Below are positions 61,194 through 64,000 of a stretch of 64,000 nucleotides of DNA, in pieces. A program made the position numbers and the translations under genes. The notes beneath the pieces were generated by a model that ran no database searches, was not told the DNA's origin, and saw only the letters and a list, made by a program, of their open reading frames with translations. How positions within the stretch are numbered: the first letter of the stretch is position 1; each line of letters begins with the position of its first letter. Source of the stretch: Longimicrobiales bacterium (lineage in GTDB: Bacteria > Gemmatimonadota > Gemmatimonadetes > Longimicrobiales > RSA9); assembly GCA_035461765.1 (NCBI GenBank), contig DATHUY010000134.1, forward strand, positions 1 to 64,000, written 5' to 3'.

Positions 61194-61873
61194 CCTGCGT
61201 GACCTCGCCCGCCGCCCGCCGCATCCGGACCTGGTCCGCCGCGTGGCAGAATGTCCCCTTCAATCAGTACCGCACGTACCGGCGAGCTGTCCGCTTCCAC
61301 CAGCCGCAGCGGCAGGGCCACCAGAGTGTACTCGCCCGGTTCGACGTCGACGAGCACCACATTCTCGAGGATGGCGACGCGGCCCCGTACGAACGCGTGA
61401 TGCGCATCGAGCGATTTCGAATCGACGGGGTCGACCGACGGGGCGTCCGTCCCGACCAGCCGGACCCCCGCAGCCGCAATCTGCCGCGCCAGCTGCGGCG
61501 CGATATGCGCGAAGGCCGCCGGGAACTCGGTCTCATCAACCGCCGCGCGGGTCCGGAACAGGATGCGCTCCACGCTGCCGAGATCCACTCCCGCCACGTC
61601 GTCGATCGATATTTCGCGCACCCCCGTCACGTCGACCACGAGGCAACGGCCGATGTATGCCGCGAGTGGCATGCGGGCCGCGGTCTCGCCGTCACGGGTC
61701 ACGTGCCGGAAACCGTCCGCGTGCGTGCCCGCATGCACCGATGTCGCGAGAGAGGCGACGTTGACCGAATCGCCGCGGTCCATGCCCAGCGTCCACTCCA
61801 GGTCGACTCGCCGGTCGCCCGGCCATGTGGCCGTCTCCGCGCCGAGCGGCTGTGAAATATCGTGGATGCGCAT
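61190..61873 (-). CDS. kynurenine-formamidase-like cyclase family protein
   Basis: A 227-residue metal-dependent hydrolase of the cyclase/KynB family. The zinc motif is H47-x-G-T-H51-x-D53 (HAGTHAD), and the later DAPSVDPVDSKSLDAHHAFVRGRVAILENVVL and LVALPLRLVEADSSPVRAVL are typical KynB. Kynurenine formamidase hydrolyses N-formylkynurenine in tryptophan breakdown. Other Trp-pathway genes are not in the window, so the assignment stays at family level. ATG 61873 has no Shine-Dalgarno sequence; TATCTTC 9 bases upstream suggests a leaderless message. Confidence 0.82.
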   Translation of the reverse strand: MRIHDISQPLGAETATWPGDRRVDLEWTLGMDRGDSVNVASLATSVHAGTHADGFRHVTRDGETAARMPLAAYIGRCLVVDVTGVREISIDDVAGVDLGSVERILFRTRAAVDETEFPAAFAHIAPQLARQIAAAGVRLVGTDAPSVDPVDSKSLDAHHAFVRGRVAILENVVLVDVEPGEYTLVALPLRLVEADSSPVRAVLIEGDILPRGGPGPDAAGGGRGHAG

Positions 61874-61882
61874 GAGGCGGAG

Positions 61883-61889
61883 GAAGATA
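61883..61889 (-). promoter_or_regulatory. candidate -7 element for the cyclase gene
   Basis: TATCTTC (complement of 61883-61889) lies 9 bases before the ATG, with TGGC 19 bases upstream, so the transcript would be leaderless or nearly so. Confidence 0.35.
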
Positions 61890-61988
61890 GCGCTGGGCCG
61901 GACGACGTGCCAGTGAACGGATCCGCCCGCCGAATCGGGAGCGTGTTCGAGTGCGAAGCCCATCGGTCTTCGGACCAGCCCTGACGAT

Positions 61989-62420
61989 TTACTTCGCCGG
62001 ATCCGCCTCACTGGTGCCCGACGTGTTCGCGCCCGGCCCGATCAGGGACGCGATGGCCTCGAGCAGTACGGAGGGTCTCGACGGCTTGTGGATGATGGAT
62101 GCGCAGCCCGCCCGATCGAGACTGTCGCGGTACACGTCACCGAACGCGGTGTGTGCGATAACCGGCATGTCGCGCGTGCGCTCGTCCTCGCGCAGGGCGC
62201 ATACCAGATCGCATCCATCCCGGTCCTGCGGGTCATTGAGCTGGATATCGATGACGGCGAGGTCCGGCTGCTGCGCCTGCGCGACCGTTATCGCATCATC
62301 GTATGTAGCGGCCGCCAGGATCGAGTAGCCGCGGAAGCTGAGCAGCGTAGTGTATATCATCAACTCGTCCTTGTTGTCCTCGACGACGAGTATGGTCTTC
62401 CTTATCTGTTTTTCCCCCAC
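61989..62420 (-). CDS. single-domain response regulator
   Basis: A 143-residue receiver domain. Acidic pair E14-D15 (VVEDN), phosphorylated D58 (VIDIQLND), T91 in AHTAFG and K112 in IIHKPSRP are the standard residues, so it is active. No output domain follows, so it works by protein contact. GTG 62420 is preceded by GGAGGTGAT. No histidine kinase is nearby. Confidence 0.9.
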   Translation of the reverse strand: MGEKQIRKTILVVEDNKDELMIYTTLLSFRGYSILAAATYDDAITVAQAQQPDLAVIDIQLNDPQDRDGCDLVCALREDERTRDMPVIAHTAFGDVYRDSLDRAGCASIIHKPSRPSVLLEAIASLIGPGANTSGTSEADPAK

Positions 62421-62454
62421 ATCACCTCCGTGGCGGGTCCGTGCGCCCGACGCT

Positions 62455-62490
62455 CGAACGCTCCGGGCAAGTTATTGTCCGGAGCGTTCG
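62455..62490. terminator. hairpin with a promoter element in its loop
   Basis: cgaacgctccgg and ccggagcgttcg form a perfect 12-bp stem with a 12-base loop. It follows the M42 gene and precedes the response regulator start. The loop, read leftward, contains TAACTTGC (62467-62474), with TGGC 19 bases upstream, a promoter match for the response regulator. Confidence 0.55.
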
Positions 62491-62512
62491 GCTGCCAGTG
62501 CGTAAGTGCCAA

Positions 62513-63571
62513 TTACGGCAACCAGTTATCCGATTCCGACAACTTCTGGCAGAAGCTGGCGATCAGTCGCGACGTGGCCTCGAGGTCACTGACGCTCACG
62601 ATCTCGTTCGGCGAATGCATGTATCGGTTGGGGACCGACAGCACTGCGGTCGCCACGCCGTGTCGCGAGAGATAGATGGCGTCCGCATCGGTGGCGGTGT
62701 AGCGAGGCGCGGCAATGAGGGTGAACGGGATCTTCTCCTGCTCGGCTATCTCGGCGAGGCGTTCAACGAGCCGCGCGTTGGTTGCGGAGCCCCGCGTGAT
62801 GACGGGACCGCTTCCGAGCTTGTGCTCCCCGACTGCCTTCTTCTCGATGCAGGGAGCGTCGGAGGCGAAGGTGACATCGACCACGATGGCGATGTGCGGA
62901 TCCACGGTGTAGGCGCTCGTGCGGGCTCCACCGCCGGCGTAGCCGATCTCTTCCTGGGTCGTCGCCACGGCGGCAACCATGGCCTTCGACTTCTTCTTCG
63001 CGAGGAGGCGCAGTGCCTCGAGAACGACGAACGCGCCTATGCGGTTGTCGATCGAGCGGCTCGCGATCAGGTCATCGCCGAGCTCCACGAGCTGCGCGTC
63101 GATCACTCCGGGATCGCCGACGCGGACGCCGCCCGCAGTCGCGGCGTCCCGGTCCTTTGCGCCGATATCGATCCAGAGGTCCTCGATCTTCGAGACCTTG
63201 TCCTTCTCATCGCCCTTCATCAGGTGTATGGGCTTTTTGCCGACGACGCCGATGACATCGCCGGCACGCGTCAGCAGCCGGATGCGCTGACCGACCAGTA
63301 CCTGCGGATCCCACCCGCCGATCCCCTCGAAATACAGGAATCCGTCATCATCGACATGCGTGATCATGACGCCGATCTCATCGATATGACCGGCGAGCAT
63401 CACGCGCGGCGATCCGTCAGGGTTCACGATCGCGATCGAGTTGCCCGATACGTCGCCGTCGACGCTGGCCGCGAACTTCCTTGCTTCCTCGCGCCACAAT
63501 GCGGCCGCCGCAGTCTCGAATCCGCTGGGTGCGGGTGTGTCCAGGAGCTTCTTCAGGAACTGGGTATCCAA
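62513..63571 (-). CDS. M42 family metallopeptidase (aminopeptidase)
   Basis: A 352-residue zinc/cobalt aminopeptidase of the M42 family (PepA/endoglucanase-like, often tetrahedral). AGHIDEIG, RSIDNRIGAF, TTQEEIGYAG, VVDVTFASD and the late YMHSPNE give all metal and base residues. Cytoplasmic; it trims N-terminal residues. ATG 63571 is the start. A promoter is predicted at 63599-63629. Confidence 0.92.
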   Translation of the reverse strand: MDTQFLKKLLDTPAPSGFETAAAALWREEARKFAASVDGDVSGNSIAIVNPDGSPRVMLAGHIDEIGVMITHVDDDGFLYFEGIGGWDPQVLVGQRIRLLTRAGDVIGVVGKKPIHLMKGDEKDKVSKIEDLWIDIGAKDRDAATAGGVRVGDPGVIDAQLVELGDDLIASRSIDNRIGAFVVLEALRLLAKKKSKAMVAAVATTQEEIGYAGGGARTSAYTVDPHIAIVVDVTFASDAPCIEKKAVGEHKLGSGPVITRGSATNARLVERLAEIAEQEKIPFTLIAAPRYTATDADAIYLSRHGVATAVLSVPNRYMHSPNEIVSVSDLEATSRLIASFCQKLSESDNWLP

Positions 63572-63598
63572 GGACCCTCACTCTGATATTTGCGGCCC

Positions 63599-63629
63599 GC
63601 AACATAGGCCACGCCGGCGGCAGCGCCAA
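63599..63629 (-). promoter_or_regulatory. predicted promoter of the M42 peptidase
   Basis: Reading leftward, TTGG (complement of 63626-63629), 19 bases, then TATGTTGC (complement of 63599-63606); it fits the window's recurrent pattern and lies 28 bases before the ATG. Confidence 0.5.
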
Positions 63630-63648
63630 GGGCGCCGATTCGGATCGA

Positions 63649-64000
63649 CTACGCGTCGCGCAAGTCTGTCCCGGGTGGCGTGGCGGACACCCGGTCGACG
63701 CGCGGAATGGAATAATGGGCGCTGACTGCTTCCCACTGCTCCCTGTTGCGATCCAGGCCGATGTTGGTTTGTTGGAGCGAGACACTCTGGGATCCGATGA
63801 TGGGAACCGGCTTGTCACCCGGCTGCGACGAGCGCCTGACCGCCGTGCCCCGCAGCAGGGACATCGCCTTGAACCAGATGTCATCGGCCCCGGGGGCCAG
63901 CGTCAGGAACAGGTCGGCGTTGCACACGTCGCCGTGGAGACAATCGGGTGGATAGAGCACTCCGCCATAGCCCACGGGCATCAGCTCCCGCGCCGCGACG
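63649..64000 (-). CDS. C-terminal fragment, possibly glycosyltransferase-like (cut by window end)
   Basis: About 117 residues are visible up to the window end, and the frame is open there. The segment VGYGGVLYPPDCLHGDVCNADLFLTLAPGADDIWFKAMSLLRGTAV resembles the C-terminal part of glycosyltransferase-like proteins with YPPxxL and DDIWFK motifs. I hold this at low confidence. The N-terminal catalytic part would lie beyond the window. It ends 77 bases before the M42 gene start. Confidence 0.5.
   Translation of the reverse strand, partial: VAARELMPVGYGGVLYPPDCLHGDVCNADLFLTLAPGADDIWFKAMSLLRGTAVRRSSQPGDKPVPIIGSQSVSLQQTNIGLDRNREQWEAVSAHYSIPRVDRVSATPPGTDLRDA

Overview
The window is GC-rich bacterial chromosome, densely coded, with no tRNA, rRNA, transposase, phage or CRISPR that I can see. 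Several traits point to a member of the FCB group, most likely Gemmatimonadota (inference). These are a Thermus-like 7Fe ferredoxin, a complete SUF Fe-S system with a Rieske protein, a bacterial ceramide-type lipid cluster, and promoters that look like the Bacteroidetes -33/-7 type (TTkn, 19 bases, TAnnTTGC) instead of the Escherichia coli type. The sequence alone does not fix the species.

Layout. 1-6.6 kb: an aconitase-family swivel-catalytic fusion (cut by the window start), an M20 peptidase, a 41-residue membrane peptide next to a sodium/solute symporter, a DUF72 protein and a TPR protein. 6.8-14.4 kb: gyrA, an alpha/beta hydrolase with a MIP18-type Fe-S protein, phosphofructokinase and a secreted S9 peptidase. 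14.4-20.3 kb: envelope genes (two unknown membrane proteins, a lytic transglycosylase, lipoproteins, and a holin-X/YihY/DUF883-like operon). 20.3-25.4 kb: a leftward five-gene operon for a sphingolipid (oxidoreductase, serine palmitoyltransferase, GNAT-type N-acyltransferase, PAP2 enzyme, CPBP protease). 25.6-30.3 kb: an aminotransferase coupled to an HTH/zinc-ribbon/membrane protein, LD-carboxypeptidase, cobalamin adenosyltransferase, a degenerate RelA/SpoT-HD-like protein and ferredoxin. 31-36 kb: amidohydrolase, thiolase, Eis-like acetyltransferase. 36.3-44.7 kb: the suf locus, read leftward as sufC, sufB, sufD, Rieske, sufS, then uvrD, then sufU. 44.8-52.1 kb: patatin, PAP2, PBP4, an aromatic amino-acid decarboxylase and a GAF-GGDEF protein. 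52.3-59.5 kb: a leftward six-gene glycolate oxidase operon (MBL hydrolase, glcD, glcE, glcF, M20 peptidase, GNAT). 60.2-64 kb: GAF protein, kynurenine-formamidase-like cyclase, response regulator, M42 peptidase and a fragment cut by the window end.

Two intergenic repeat families recur. One is a 160-200 bp palindromic element with perfect 15-bp ends (TTCACCACAGAGCAC and its complement) at about 2.0, 39.1 and 43.7 kb; one copy splits sufC from sufB. The other is a degenerate hexamer array (CCCGAT/CCCGAA/CCCGCT) at 5.3, 6.7 and 23.1 kb. Several operons are translationally coupled by 4-base GTGA or ATGA overlaps. Two hairpins lie exactly where promoter elements are predicted, so ending one transcript and starting the next may be linked there.
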